Made by a program: the position numbers and the translations under genes
Shown here: positions 1 through 12,807 of the stretch, in pieces
How positions within the stretch are numbered: the stretch's first letter is position 1
How the letters are laid out: every line of letters begins with the position of its first letter
Source: Physcomitrium patens
Taxonomy: Eukaryota > Streptophyta > Bryopsida > Funariales > Funariaceae
Direction of reading: 5' to 3'
Assembly (NCBI RefSeq): GCF_000002425.4
Contig: NC_037258.1
Coordinates: 2,463,964 to 2,527,963, forward strand
Length of the DNA: 64,000 nucleotides
Notes under the pieces: generated by a model
Databases searched by the model: none
What the model was told of the DNA's origin: nothing
The model's input: only the letters and a program-made list of their open reading frames with translations

Positions 1-729
1 TGTCCTCCCAAAAGATTAACCCAATCCCTAATATGGCCTTAGGCAGCCTCCTTGAAGCCCATTGGTCATGATTTTTGACCAATAGGAATAGAGATTTATA
101 TCATCTATCTCCATTCATTCATATGGATGCCCTAACTACTTTTTTTGCTACCAAAATCCCTCTTCAATCTCCTTCCATATAAGATTTATATATTATATGT
201 CTTAAATATCAACTAAAAGAATCAAAATAAAACTTCAAGGACCACCAATGTCTAACAAAGGCAACTCTAAATGTATAAAGTTACTACCAATAAAACCAAC
301 TTCAAAAGTCACTATCAAAAGAAAATAAAGTTATACAAATTCTAATAGTTATCCTAAATAACTTCCTTTTAAAATAATAATTTAACCACACTCTACAACC
401 AACTAAAATCCAGTAACATAGCTCTCATCATATTGCTAAATAAATTATACATTAAATATATAAACACATTATTTTCACATGGTAGCCAAACCACAACATG
501 AAAATGTGGAGCTACATACTTGTTTTTAATATCAGGTTCTACAACCATAGTTCTTGATTAGAATTTAGATGAGAAATTGGATAAGAATCAAATAATTAAT
601 AATAAATGGAAATATCTTATAGTCTTGTACAAGTTTCAACAATGAACATTATTTTTAGCTATCTTTGATTTAAAAAGAGATAAGATTAATCATTGAATAA
701 TAAGATTTTTTTAGGAAAATAATTTATTA
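1..729. other. AT-rich sequence, no gene seen
   Basis: No reading frame or family similarity was recognised. The only structure noticed is a short inverted repeat at 61-83, with an 8-bp arm (attggtca / tgaccaat) around a 7-nt loop. The sequence probably belongs to the decayed retroelement that becomes recognisable at about 730, but nothing here proves it. Confidence 0.5.
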
Positions 730-2075
730 TTTTGTGTGTGGTTTGATAAAATTAGATACATAGTTCCTAAGCTAAATCAAAGAACATCCTTAATATACCA
801 AATACATGAAGAAATTTGAGATTTTAAAGTGTGTAAGATGTATTTTATGTTGTATAATCAATATTGGTGGAGTGATATATATCAACAAGTAACCACATAT
901 TTTTCTTAGTATGAAGTATGTAATTAAGTTGAATCAAGCTTTAGCACCTTATCATCTTAATTGAAGTTGTTACATATTATGAATTTATGTTATCATTGGT
1001 CTTTGGACTTTGTTGGAACACTTGTTGTTATCCCACGTGGAACTAAGTATATGTTAGTGATGATAAAAATATTTTAGCAAGTAGATTGAACTTGTGGCTT
1101 TACCACAAAATTATTTAGAATTGACAACTATAGTTTTTTTTTTTATCAAATATTAGCACGTTTTGGAATCCCTATTGAAATTTCAATTATTCAAAGAAGA
1201 GAGTTTTTTAGAAGTTTTGAAGCTTTATGTACTAAAGCTTTGATAAATCATCATATCATGTCTAAAAATCATCTTAAAATAGATAGCTTAGTTGAGCAAG
1301 TTAATTAGACTATTAAACATGGATTATGAAAGTATGGATTACTTCATGGCAACCATCGTGATTGGAACTTTATGTTGCTATGAATTGTGATAGGTTATTG
1401 CTTCAATACACAATCATCTTTGACATCTTATAATTCTTATTAATTATTGTATGGATAGAAGCCAATTCTACCTAGCTCAATACATGAAAAGATAGTTCTA
1501 TTTATAGTCCTAGATGATCTTGATGTTTGAATTTAATGTCTATATAATTGAACAAAGTTTTTTAAATAAGCTATGCCTATAGCTATGGAGAATTTATCTA
1601 TTGCTCATCATTGTCATACTTTACGATATACTTGCATTTGTAGTAGAGCTTATCAACTCTAATTGTAAAGATTTTTAAAAAAAATTATGTGTATTTGTAA
1701 CGTGAGGTATCTATAACACTTGATATTAAAGCAAGGTGTATAATTTTATGTATAAAGAATATATTGCTTAATAGTATTTTATTATTAGAAGGCAAAAATA
1801 GTCAAGAATGTCAAGAGCTTTCAAAGAATTATGTTGTTTATTATTTTCCTATCGATGACTCTATATATCCTGAATTTACAGTTGTATCAATTGATCTTCC
1901 TTGTTTAGTATGTGGTGAGAAGAAAAGGATTGCTACCATGCTTTTGTATGATCAATGCCAATATTAGTGGCATATAGCATGTTTGACACCACTTCTTTCG
2001 ATTCTTCCATCAAGAGATTGGATTTGTCCTTGTTATAAGTCTTTTAGCTATGTCTCATCTCTTGATAAGGATTAA
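730..2075 (+). pseudogene. Decayed Ty3/gypsy pol: integrase followed by a PHD finger
   Basis: Frame-by-frame reading gives an integrase in its usual order. A zinc-binding region lies at about 740-960 (an HEE..F-like segment, then YWW and C-x2-C-like residues). The catalytic core lies at about 985-1500 and includes HWSLDFVG, ARFGIP and KYGLLHGNHRDW. The second catalytic Asp position (normally in a TDQG-type motif) reads II, so the enzyme is dead. The segment after the core (about 1560-1860) corresponds to the region joining core and tail in gypsy integrases. The reading frame is broken by many stops and indels and the DNA is AT-rich, so this is an old copy. It is distinct from the two chromodomain families further right. 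No LTRs, gag or RT were found for it; the 5' part would lie before position 700 or is lost. Moderate certainty for integrase, good for the family. Confidence 0.75.
1764..2075 (+). pseudogene. PHD-finger module at the end of the gypsy pol
   Basis: In one frame, interrupted by a single TAG at 1965, the translation shows a C4-H-C3-like zinc finger. A CLVC pair comes first, then about 12 residues later DQC in the segment LLYDQCQY; after the TAG come WHIACL and finally the WICPCY segment about 20 residues on. The Trp-His-x3-Cys element and the Trp two residues before the last Cys pair are typical of PHD fingers, which read histone H3 tails. One of the second-pair cysteines (normally CDQC) has become Tyr. 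The frame ends at TAA 2073. The module follows directly on the integrase tail, where the other elements of the window have a chromodomain. That the two do the same job is inference. Confidence 0.65.
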
Positions 2076-4086
2076 AGATTTCTTCTATTGTATGTGTCAT
2101 GCACATCAATGGTCTAGTTGCTACAACACTAGTTTAGAGGAGTACAATTTGGTTATCACATCATTGTGACGTTCATCTTTAATGATGTATGTTTTGTAGT
2201 CTTAGTTGACTAAAAGAGCTCCTAATCAACTGAAAGGGCACTTAAGAGTGTATTAGATGTATCTTTGTATTTGGTTTAAATTACATATTACATGATTGGT
2301 TTGTACTACTCAATGTGTTGTATGTGGTAGTATTTGTTTACATAATAAGGAAAATCTAATACATTATATTTAAAATATATTAATTTATTTTACTTATTTT
2401 TTTTTAAATTAATATAAAATTATATTTTATTTTTATCAATAATTAAGTTATTATTTGCAAAGTTTATGTGTTCTTTACTTATTAGAAGATGTAATATTAA
2501 AATTATTTTATAATATATATAAATGAATAATATTAATGTAATGATAGCTAATAAAAATATGTCGTCTTTTAAATATAAATTATTAATAATCACTAATATT
2601 TGAAATTACTTACATTTTTAATTTATAAAACCAATTATTACTATTAATCATAGAAATAACTATAATAGTAATTATAATAAATTATAATCATAAATTAATT
2701 TTATTATAAAAATATAATTTTATTTTAATTATAATATATTTTTAAATAAAATATTTATTTATAATACAATATAATATAAATTTTTATTTTTATTTTATTT
2801 TAAGAAAAATAGATTTTTAAATGCCTATAAGAAGAAATTATGATTATTTAGATAAAAATATATATTATTATTATTTAGATAAAAATAAAATATGTAGCTT
2901 TAAATTAAATTATTTATGTTAGTGAAAATCACATTATATAAAAAATTTAAGTCGTATTTTTAATATAAATATTCTATTTAAGCTTTAAAATATTTTAATA
3001 AAATTCTAGCTTGAATTATTATATTTGTAGCATATCTTCAAATTAGAGCATATTTTAAAAATACTTAATGTATTTCTATAAGATATTAATGCTTTAGTTT
3101 TTACTTTGATTTTTTTCTAATTTAGATTCTCAAAAACAATCTTATAACAATAAAGTCTATAAAGAGATATTTTATTGTTTAATATTTTATCATTTCAATA
3201 TTTTAATATAAAAATAAATTTAAAATATTTTAAAAACTATATTTACGAAAAAATTCATCTCAATTTTTTATTATAATATATATGACTATCTACATTATTT
3301 GGTGGAAATTCCTCTTTACCTTAATCTTTCAAAAGTTTGTAAAAAAAATACATATATAAAATTTAAAAAATATATTTCATTAATTTTATTGATAGCCTTT
3401 ACTATATATATATATATATATATATATATGCATGCCCATACATGCACATTAATATTCAAATGTATTTTTTTAATTATAATTAAAATAAAAGATCTAAAAT
3501 AAAATAATTAAGTTCTTTAACATGAGCTTGTTTATATTAATTGTTCATACTATCACTTTACAAAATTCTTATATTAAATACTTTGATTTATTTTTTTATT
3601 ACATTTCTGAGCCTAAAAATTGAATGGATCCACCTAATAAGCAATCTTAAATAACAGTATTTGTTGGTCATTAGACAAAATATCACATTATATATAAACT
3701 TTACTTATTCCGTGTAGCCAGTTGCAAATTTTCATTCTGCACAAACAAAACTCTTGAAGCATCCCTCTAGGGCTCCATTTGCCCTTCACACTTCACATAT
3801 CCATATTTATTTCAAGATTTAATATGGTTTTTTCTTTCAAAAATATATAGAGTTGGTAATCATTTTGGAAAAAAATAAAAATAAAAACAAAAACTCTTGT
3901 TTATCCATTGTACATCAATCATCCATTTTAATTCAACTCCGTCAAAAGTTATTCGTAACTTATACAAGTTGAAAAATTTGCCAAATGCTGGCTTCTGCAC
4001 TTCGAAGAGCTCAATAAGTGACCCACGCTTGCCATTTTTACTTGCAGTAGAAACGACCGTCAAACTTCAATCACCTTTATTAGTGC
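2076..4086. other. Very AT-rich spacer, no gene seen
   Basis: The stretch is mostly A and T with no supported coding region. It contains a (TA)n run at 3403-3429. Short reading frames here are products of base composition. Confidence 0.6.
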
Positions 4087-4199
4087 ATATATATATATAT
4101 ATAAGACTGTGTGTGCGTATATTTTCACATGCACATATCAAAAAATAAAACAAAGAAAACAGACAAGTTTGCCAAATCTGGAATGAGCATCACCCACTC

Positions 4200-5210
4200 C
4201 CACATTCAAGCTTCTAGTCTGAGATGCGCACGAACATCGACACAAACTGGAGGGTGGTGGAGAAGTCGAGAAGGAGCGGGGAAAAACAAAACAAAACAAA
4301 AAAACGAAGTGAACGGCGTGGGATGAAGCTGGCATGCGAAGAGAATAGAGACGAGAAGAGACGAGAAGAGAAATAGTAGTAGTTGGATGTTGTTGTAATA
4401 TTGCAAGGCTGGAGTGACGCTTGCTGTGAGTGCAAGATGAATCCGAAGGCTGGAGGTAGTGGTGGTGGTGGTGATGACGATAATGAGAAAGGAAGGAGGC
4501 AAGAGAGATAATGTGCTTGAGGGCTATTTGGGGCCAGATGCTGGTTGATGCTACTTCAACTGCTGTTGCTGCCTGCGGCGGGTCAAGGAAAAATGTGGTG
4601 AGGATGGCCCTAAAAGCTCCGCTCCGCACAGTAGGCTGAGAAAGACACTGCAGCAGCAGCCCAGAGCTGCTGGCCCCACTGTAATGCTCTTTCAGGGCGC
4701 CCCGGATTATCAGACCGACCATTGCAGTTCCGAAGGCGGCGCTCGGGCCATTCCTCTGCACACTCTACAGAGCAGCTATGTTTAGAGAGGGGTCTGAATT
4801 CCAGACATGTGATTTGTTTATGGTTTTCCATTTCCCTCTTTCTAGCTCGGATGATGCGCCTTTCGCTTCATGGTGAATTCCTGAGCTCGCAAACCAGGGC
4901 CTGCGAGGAGGCGGCAGGTAAAACGCTCTGTTGCCTCTGCAACCCTCGTTATTGTTGCACTCTGGGCGGCTCCCACTAACTAATTGTTTATTTGTTTATT
5001 TTTGTTCTTGACAGAAAGTGGATGCATTGATTAGTGTGAGTAGTACCAACAACTGCTTTCTGTGCCTACATCACCTCAATTGTAGGGCATGGATTGAAAG
5101 AATACCATTTCAGCCTATCTACTGTATGTGTGTAAGTTGTTATTTTGATTCTTCTAAAGTAAAGAGTCATATTTTTGTTTTTTGTTGTAGAACTCTGTAA
5201 TTTTGATTGA
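4200..5210 (+). other. Possible spliced transcript of unknown function
   Basis: This lower-AT island contains a convincing plant intron on the + strand at 4918-5014 (97 nt). Its donor is CAG/GTAAAA, a CTAAC branch-point-like element lies at about 4975, a T-rich tract follows, and the acceptor is TTGACAG/AA. Joining the exons lets one frame run from an ATG at 4722 (or 4849/4852) to TAG 5033-5035, about 72 residues, with no family recognised. A 207-codon frame on the - strand (4138-4761) overlaps, but it begins at a non-ATG codon and its second half is low-complexity (a His run, then Phe/Cys-rich). The locus may be a small gene, a gene fragment or a non-coding RNA. Confidence 0.3.
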
Positions 5211-5990
5211 TTTTTTTATATTCACTTTTAACCCAGTACTACTCTAAAACGATTGAGATCTATTTATATCATAATATTTTATAAATAAAGGAATAATAAT
5301 TTTTAAAAAAATGTTTGGGAGTAGTTGTGTTGTTTTTCTATTTTATCTCAAGTGATTTCCTTCAACGTTTTTCCGTGCTCAACAAAGTCAAATTAGTTTT
5401 CTGCGGCTTTATTGTTTTACTATATCTAAATTATGAGCATAAGTCTCTGAGTATTTACTATATTTTGTTAAATTATTTAAAATTTGGAGGGATATCTTTT
5501 GCAAATGCTGTTTATTTCACGAAAGAAAATTTATATGGATTTTTAAATGTTAGAACTAGTTGATAATTTATAAATGATAACAGTGATTTAATCCCAGTTT
5601 TATTAAGATTGTAGAACATTTCCTATATTTGTGCAACATTGATTATGATTTTTCTAGGGCACAAAGTTTGTATAATGTATAAATCTCAATCAAAACATGT
5701 ACCAATCATGTATTAATAACTCCAAAATGATATATGAGCTATGTAAAAATTTCTCCCTTCCTAAACTCTTGGATTAATAAACACATTATCCTTAGTAATG
5801 TCAAAATTTATGCTACCATTTTTCCAATTAAAGTCCAAACAATATGCAGACTTTGCAAAACCTTCTTCCATCCAAATTTGATACTGTAGGTAATTAGATC
5901 CAAATGACTAATAATAAACATTCGGATCAAATCGAAGTGCCTCAATTGTACGCTAAAATAACACAAGATCTACTTCAACTTGTTCCCACT
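5211..5990. other. AT-rich spacer, no gene seen
   Basis: No supported gene. The 82-codon frame at 5315-5563 is Phe/Tyr/Leu-rich, as expected from AT-rich DNA. Confidence 0.5.
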
Positions 5991-7560
5991 GGTTTCGATG
6001 CAGGATTTGGCTCTTGGTATGGCATCTTATTATAGAATCCTCCCAGAAGCGATCGATACGTACGCACGACTGTTGACGAATCTGGAGGTAGTCGATGGTT
6101 GTTATCTCGGTGGTTGTCTCTACGTGATCAGTTTGTAATTTTTCAAAGTATTGTATTTATTTTTCCCCTCTCCCTTTTTCCTTCTCATTTTTCTTTTACT
6201 CACTTTCACTCAGTTACTTTCGTTGTGAAATGCCTCAAAAATGCTAGATAGGATGAGGCTATTCTAACGCACAGTTTCCAACGATTTGAGGTCCATGTTG
6301 TCCGTGAATACCAATGATGAGGCAACCCAGGATTACCACGAGGGAATGGGAACTGTTGTGGCACTGAATTTTCTTCACTTACTGCAGCAAACCTGCGTGC
6401 CAGTTCATATGTAAATCTGGGTGTTCGTCACTCAGTGACGAGTGGGCACTAGTGTCCCAGCTCTCGATTTTGAATAGTCTATACCAGCTATTCCAACAAG
6501 TGGAATGTGTGTACCTGTGCTTCGCATCATTCCCTTCCTCTTCACGTGGTCGTCATATCATGTTGATGCGGCATGTTCCGTGCACCCACACCAAAAAACC
6601 ACTGGGATCGACACAAAATCTCTGACGTTTCAACACTCCACATGTTGTGAAAGACATCCTCAGAAGTTGGGGGAATAAACGCATCTCCCACTCCAAGTTG
6701 GGAGCGAGAAGCCGTGCAAAACAGGGATCACTCAACCAGAAAGTCATCCAAGGCCCAAACGGGAGCCTCGACATCACCTGGTGCGGCTCCCTAGGAATCC
6801 ACATTCCGCATCAACACGACATGATTCTAAATCGCCTCGGAGCGTGCAACCGGGAGAGGAAGAAGCAGTCTGGTTTCTGATACACAAAGCAAAGCATGGC
6901 ACCTAGCCGGATGCCAGAGTGTCGCCTCTGGTGTGTCGGCCTTACAATAGCTTAAAAAGATACACGCATCGATCAGCTTTCCACGTGATCGAACATTTCG
7001 CAGTGAGCCAAACCTTCGATTATTGCGTGTCTCCCCGGCTTTCCCCCCACTTCCCGCCAGGCGATGTCCCTTTTCCCCTTCGCCCATCCAGCCTAATCTT
7101 TTCATTGCAACTGGTTTCTGTTGGGCCTGGAATCTTGACAACAGTTTTCAGCTTCTGTTTCTGTTACTTGATTCATTCCCTGTGCAGACTTTATTTGTGT
7201 GCAAACCTAGACTAAAGGTGGAGAGAGGTTAAGGTAGATCAGCGGTTGCAGCTGGTGACTGTTCGGCAGCTGGTCGGCACAGATTTTGTCAGATGGGTGG
7301 TCCTTGACAATTCGGGATGGCACCGAATAAGGGCGAGAACATTTGATGGAGACATTGTCTCGTGAGCATCGCTGGTTCCAGGAGGATCGGCAGATGGATC
7401 TCATTTCTAAAGGCTGGTTTGAAATTTGCGTCGAGCACTCCGCTCACATTTCAAAGTTATCCTGGTCCTCATTCACGTTGTAAACTAATTTCGAAATCCT
7501 TATTCTGCGCATTATTATTCCTGTTGCTAATAAACAGATGAAAAATTCTGTCTAAGACTC
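5991..7560 (+). other. Lower-AT island, possibly a transcribed region
   Basis: Base composition resembles that around the two real genes. An AATAAA poly(A)-type signal lies at 7529-7534, and a splice-acceptor-like TTTCGATGCAG precedes about 6004. Short frames exist on both strands (for example 6553-6804 minus, 6647-6880 plus, 7207-7404 minus), but none is long, conserved-looking or recognisable. It may be a non-coding transcript or a dead gene. Confidence 0.25.
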
Positions 7561-9300
7561 ATAGATTTGTATGTAATTATAACGAGCATAAAGAGAATGT
7601 CAGTATGGTTAACTTACCTCTACATGTTTATATGTGTAATTTTTTTTTTGTTTATTTATTCTTTTTCTTCAAACAAAATCATGATGTAGATGTGGTTATT
7701 CTGCGACGGTTTCGTGAATTCCGGAGGAGAAAAAGAAAAACCTACATGATGTAAAGCCTATGTAACGTGGATATCTTCTTCAAATTTTCATGATGGTTTT
7801 GGATTAGTTATAAAGGGTGCGATGTATTACAGCCCATAATCACGAAGTCAAATGGAAACTTTTCTGCATTCTCTTACATTTACAAAAAAAATAAATAAAC
7901 AAACAAGTAAACAAAAAAAATCATGCGCATCTATTGTTGTTATCGAAGGCATCGCAACTTTACAATGCCAAACAATAAACACATAAAAGAGTAAACATAA
8001 AAGGACATGAACATGATAGATATATGCTTTTGTTTCTTTAAATCTTTTCTTTTTTGACTTTTTGTCTTTTTTGACACCAAATTACTCAACCAATCCACGA
8101 ATATGCTACAGTTAATGGCAGATGACTTGAAACCCCACTTTCAACATGGCTATTAATATTATAAAGAGTACAAAACACATACTTTTTGAAGTAAATACTT
8201 CAGCTATATTGTAAGTGTTGGATACACGTACCATTTTCTCTAGATAGTAAAAAGTAAATGGTCAGTTTATTCATAGTTAAAACAAACTCGGCACAATCAA
8301 AATATATTTACATATATCTTCTATGATTTCCGAGATTTTTTTCGAAAATAAGTCGAAAGAAGAAAAGCGAAGAAAGAGTAGACACACAAGCTCAATGATT
8401 CAAACTTGGTCGAAATATCTTGGACCATTTGTTAAGAAAACAAAATAAAATAATATCCTTGGTTTCCATGTGTTGATTGATGCTGCAAGCATCATTACCA
8501 AATATTTGGTAAATTAGACCGCTTCTCATCCACGAAAAGCTTGATGATGAATGTCAAGCACGCGCATCTGCAATGCTCCGCCATCTGGATTTGGAAATGT
8601 TACAAATAAACTCAAAATCAAGTCCTAACTCTGCACACTGATTAGCGGCAGCAAGGGACAGCGCTTGTCAGTGACATCAGGGCCACCACAACTCATGCTA
8701 TGATTTCACGATTACGACGATGCAGCACCTGTAACTAGGTCAACTCCCCCCCCCCAACGGAGTTACCACGGACAATGCCATTACTATCCTTATTTGGGTT
8801 CGAAGCAAAGTCACAGGTGTGCAGAATCATGACTCCATTGATATCCACCCAAAGTCGCTGCAATCTCCGCCTGGCAGTTTGCCTGCACCTTCTGGGTACC
8901 GGTCATCTCCTGGTCAATGCCGAAACATCTTACCGTTAAGTAAAACATAACTGTATGAGGATGGTTTAGAGATTTTAACAAGGACCTTATCGGAGGGAGG
9001 GGTTATTACTGAACCGCAAAGGGAAGTTGACAGTCAAAACGCCAGTTGGAACACCAGCAAGAAGCTGCGGAACCCGATGTGGCAATGTGGTTAAACTATG
9101 AATAGCTGAACAAGTATTAATAGCTTGAAATAGTTACGGATACGGGAGGGTTGTTTCTGGTAATAAACAAATAATACCCCTCAGAATTGCCAGTGTCCCC
9201 ATTCACGCTACCTACACCGATAGCATAAGATTCCTCGCGAAAGGTGGGTTTTTTTCTTAGTGGGAGCATCTTGTCCAAACTTCCATTAAAACCACTCCCT
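7561..9300. other. Intergenic, no gene seen
   Basis: This is mixed AT-rich then more balanced sequence upstream of the VQ gene. It includes a 10-nt C run near 8747. No coding region is supported. Confidence 0.5.
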
Positions 9301-9658
9301 CCCTCATCACCAACCAATTGCTTTTGATGTCCCAGTTTCGCTCTTCCTTCATTCCTTCCCTCCATCCCTCCTCCTCTCCATTTGCTCTTTACGTCAGTCC
9401 TCCTGCGCATTTAAGTTGCCAAACACCCCCCCCCCCTTTATCTAGTTCTTTTGCGCTTGTGCATGCAGTGTTCTCTAGACTGTTTATTTTCAAATTTAGT
9501 TTGCGACTGTCGGAAGCAGGGCGCCGAGGCGATAATGTGGAGTGTCCGTCTGCAATAACAGCGTGTGACGAGTTTCACGGGTGGGGATCAAGTGTGCATT
9601 GAAGGAGAGAGAGAGAGAGAGAGAGAGAGAGTAGTGGTAGTAGTAAGAGTAGCCCAGG
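9301..9658 (+). promoter_or_regulatory. Probable promoter and 5' leader of the VQ gene
   Basis: Pyrimidine-rich sequence is followed by an ACGT-core element (TTTACGTCAG near 9388), a second C run near 9427, and a (GA)n tract at 9605-9631 just before the start codon. GA tracts are common in plant 5' leaders. The transcription start cannot be placed from sequence alone. Confidence 0.35.
9605..9631 (+). repeat. (GA)n microsatellite in the VQ gene leader
   Basis: Thirteen or so GA units end 28 nt upstream of the ATG at 9659. Confidence 0.9.
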
Positions 9659-10849
9659 ATGAGTCCGCCAACCTCGGTGCGCAGCACTGTCGCCAAGACA
9701 GAGAACGATTTGGCCGAAAAGGTGGCTCTTTCTATGAAGGACTCAGGGTTTCGGTTTGGGTTGAGGAAGCAGGTGAATGGCAGTAGTAACCCTTCGTTGA
9801 AAGTAAGCAAGGATTCTCACCGGATCAGGAAGCCGCCGTCGCCACTCCCGCAGATACAGTACCGTCCCCCGATCATTATTCATACGTATTCGCCAAAGGT
9901 GATCCACACCCAGCCGGATGACTTCATGTCGCTTGTCCAGAAACTCACAGGTTCCAGTGATACCAGGTTGCGATTTAAGAAGACCTCTAACAAGGAAAAC
10001 TCTGGCACCCGCAAGGATCATAAATCTTGTGAACCTTGTGGCGGAGTACAGTCCACAGATTCAGCTAGTCTCGAGCGACAAGGTGTGCACTAGCTCTACT
10101 ATCCTTTGTTTGTTTCATTAAGTGCACGCCAATTCAGGTCAGTAAGTCTCACTTGGAAGGAATCGGTTCTAACTGAGGATTTTGTTGATCTTGTTGCGAG
10201 TTCAGGGTCAGGATCGTCAACTACTACCAACTGTGGCTCGTCCTCAGTCTCTGATGAATCTGCTGTTCAAGTCTCTGATTCTTGCGAAGGTGAGGTAGGT
10301 ATCAAGCAGTCCAACTCGCCAAGGAGTCCCTTAGACTCTCCCTTCGAATTCGACAACAGCGACCCCATGTTCTCTCCGTTTGATTTCCCTACAACACTCG
10401 TCAGCAGCACGTTCAATTCCCACACAGTCAAGTCGGAGCCGATGTTTTCATTTCCAAAAGATAATTCCTATAATTTCTACACCGACGACACGAACCCGGC
10501 ACTTGTCAAGCCAGTTTCGGCTGGGTTGCCGAAGAGTTTCGCCCGACCCCAAACGCAACAAGAATTGGTCAATCCGTATGGGAACTTCTACACAAACTCT
10601 TCTGTCCCATCATCGAGCTACCTTTCCTCTAGTCTCATGACTACTCTACCTGATCTCTCAGCAGGTACCCAGAGCTGGTCTCAATCTTTTCTTGACTTAC
10701 CTTCTAGCCCCGTTCACTCGGGCTACTTCGGGCTACAGGCGCCGTATCAACGCCAGCGCCCACTCCAACAATACGCTGGAGCATACTCTGCGTCGTCGGA
10801 GGGAAACATGGTTGCTCTGGAGAACATCCACACCTTCATGATGACATAA
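9659..10849 (+). CDS. VQ-motif protein (WRKY/MAPK-associated regulator type)
   Basis: Exon 1 (9659-10082) encodes residues 1-141 and contains the plant VQ motif FxxxVQxxTG as FMSLVQKLTG at residues 89-98. Just before it is the segment PPIIIHTYSPKVIHT, typical of the family. VQ proteins are nuclear or plastid cofactors that bind WRKY factors and are often MAP-kinase substrates. Exon 1 would stop at TAG 10091. The same frame is open again for over 700 nt, to TAA 10847. A 60-nt intron at 10083-10142 (donor AAG/GTGTGC, acceptor GGTCAG) removes the stop and keeps the frame, giving about 376 residues. The intron is inferred; it is short, and a better-looking acceptor at 10137 would break the frame. 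The C-terminal half is rich in Ser, Pro, Phe and Gln and has several Ser-Pro sites, which are potential MAPK sites. Family assignment is firm; the exact gene model is not. Confidence 0.8.
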
Positions 10850-12774
10850 TCTCAAGTTTGAATTCGTTATATCTGCGATGCTTCGGAGGCTGGCGCTTTG
10901 TAACAGAGGTTTCGTGCCAATGCCTCAAAATTTTTGGTGGTGTATCTATCTCTTGAAGGAGGGGAGCCAACGGATAAACATGATGCTTTAGGTTTTAGAA
11001 GAGTGTACCATGACTGTGAGGGGTAGTCCGACATCAGCTTGTAGAGCCCTGTACATTGTAGGCACAGAAGGTTAGGATACTAACCAACATTGACACGGGT
11101 AGGTAGTTATTGGACTTCAGCGCGGAAGTTATGTGTTGCTTGTAGCGGGAGCGTCACGTCAACGACAAGTTTACAACTTAGTTTTTGACCGGGAGTGTAG
11201 AGGTCTACACGACGATGCCAAGTGTTTCGTTATCAGGGTAGAGTTGGGCTCATCTCGACGTTGAGATAAGGATACGTCCAAACAGAAAGAGAGATAGGGT
11301 ATTCAGAGATGGGTCTTCTTCAAGATGGCGGGTCACATCTCGTGTTGTAACATAATCACGTTTACGATTGCAATTACAGCATGCCACTGACCGGAAGTAC
11401 ACTCTTTTGCAAGCACATACTCGCAGTCCACCAGTCTCATTTCTGCAGTCATGTTCATTGGTGAGTACTTTCATCGAGATTTAGCTCTCCATCTTTGGGT
11501 GCGCATTTCCGGAGAAAGCGGGGTAAATGTGATGCTGCGGTTCGAGAAATGTGTTCCTTACACTGGATGTACAACGTTCACCACTGCATCACGTTACAAC
11601 GAATGAGCCGTTGGACAGTTCTAAGGGAGTTGAATGTTACTGCCGAGTGTGCTGGGCAAGTACTTTTGAGCTGCATCATTTAAGTAGTGGCTAAAAGCCG
11701 GCTTGCCCTTGCGCCAGACGTGTCACGGTTTTTTGGTTGGTGCCTAGTTTGTGTCTCAGAATGAATGTAATGAATCCTGAGTTACACATCACGTCGCATA
11801 TTGAGTCGTTGTTAGAAATTATACTCGATTTTGCTCGGGAGTCGGATCACAATGATATTAGTCATACAAAATGCCATTTCTGAGGTTTGCGTTCATTCTC
11901 CAAACGAACAGCACAGTCGACAGTTTCTGCGTGTAGTCTCATTGCTGTGATAAAAGAGCTCTCCTGCGACTAGCTTATATCCTTGTAACTCCACAGATTT
12001 TGGCACACCGATCTACATTCTGAAGCCGCTTGTGATTCACAGATTGCATCCAGGTTTCATCGTTCTCACGCTTGTGCGTGCAGGTTCCACAAATGCCCTT
12101 TTAATGGGTAGTTTTTCATGTCTCGATTGCACCCCACCTAGGAATACCAATCAACCATATCATCCAGCCTCAATGGGTGACGACAAGGCGCGTCTTGTGC
12201 TCAGGAAGGTTGAAGCCCGAGTACCATGTAGAGATTAAAGTCAACACAAAAAAATTGAGACGCTAACGATATCTCCTCTACTACTACAACACATTTCAGA
12301 CATCAAGCACTTGGCGAGACCTAGTGCAGCCACACTACGCTGTCCTCGAGACACTCTGGCTGCCAAGTACTGAAGATCTATGGCCCCCTTGTGCACGCCT
12401 TCCAACACTGTCACTGTTACAATTTAGTGATATGCATACCATCAATGTCCAAAGACGATCTTCTGCGAAATCATCCATAGATCATCATCGCAGATTCCAA
12501 AGGAAAAATAACGAAGCAGACTCTGCCCGTGCATCAGTCGAATACAATGAAAACATACGCATTCGAAACCGGACTTGCATGGGAAGCTGACACCTCGCAA
12601 CTTTAGCATACCGAAGGATATGAAGCTTTAGATGTACAACTCTCCCCTTTCACTTTTTTTCGTTTTGTTTCATGTTTTTTTTGTTTTAGATCTCCTGGTT
12701 GGTTCGGAGCATAGGCAGGTATGAGGACACATTTCCTACAACATCCACCGAGCACCAACGCCTCACTCTCTCGC

Positions 12775-12775
12775 G

Positions 12776-12801
<26 letters not shown>
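12775..12801. repeat. (CT)n microsatellite
   Basis: An uninterrupted CT run. Confidence 0.9.

Positions 12802-12807
<6 letters not shown>

Noticed and set aside
61..83. Short inverted repeat, possible hairpin
   Set aside because: An 8-bp arm in AT-rich DNA is expected by chance and has no T tract or neighbouring gene.
3299..3502. Small frame with Tyr-Ile repeats (also 13127-13432 and 15501-15835)
   Set aside because: The Tyr-Ile repeats are translated (TA)n microsatellites.
4138..4761. Minus-strand frame of 207 codons
   Set aside because: It starts at a non-ATG codon, its second half is low-complexity (His run, then Phe/Cys/Ser-rich), and it opposes a well-formed + strand intron. It is kept only as an alternative.
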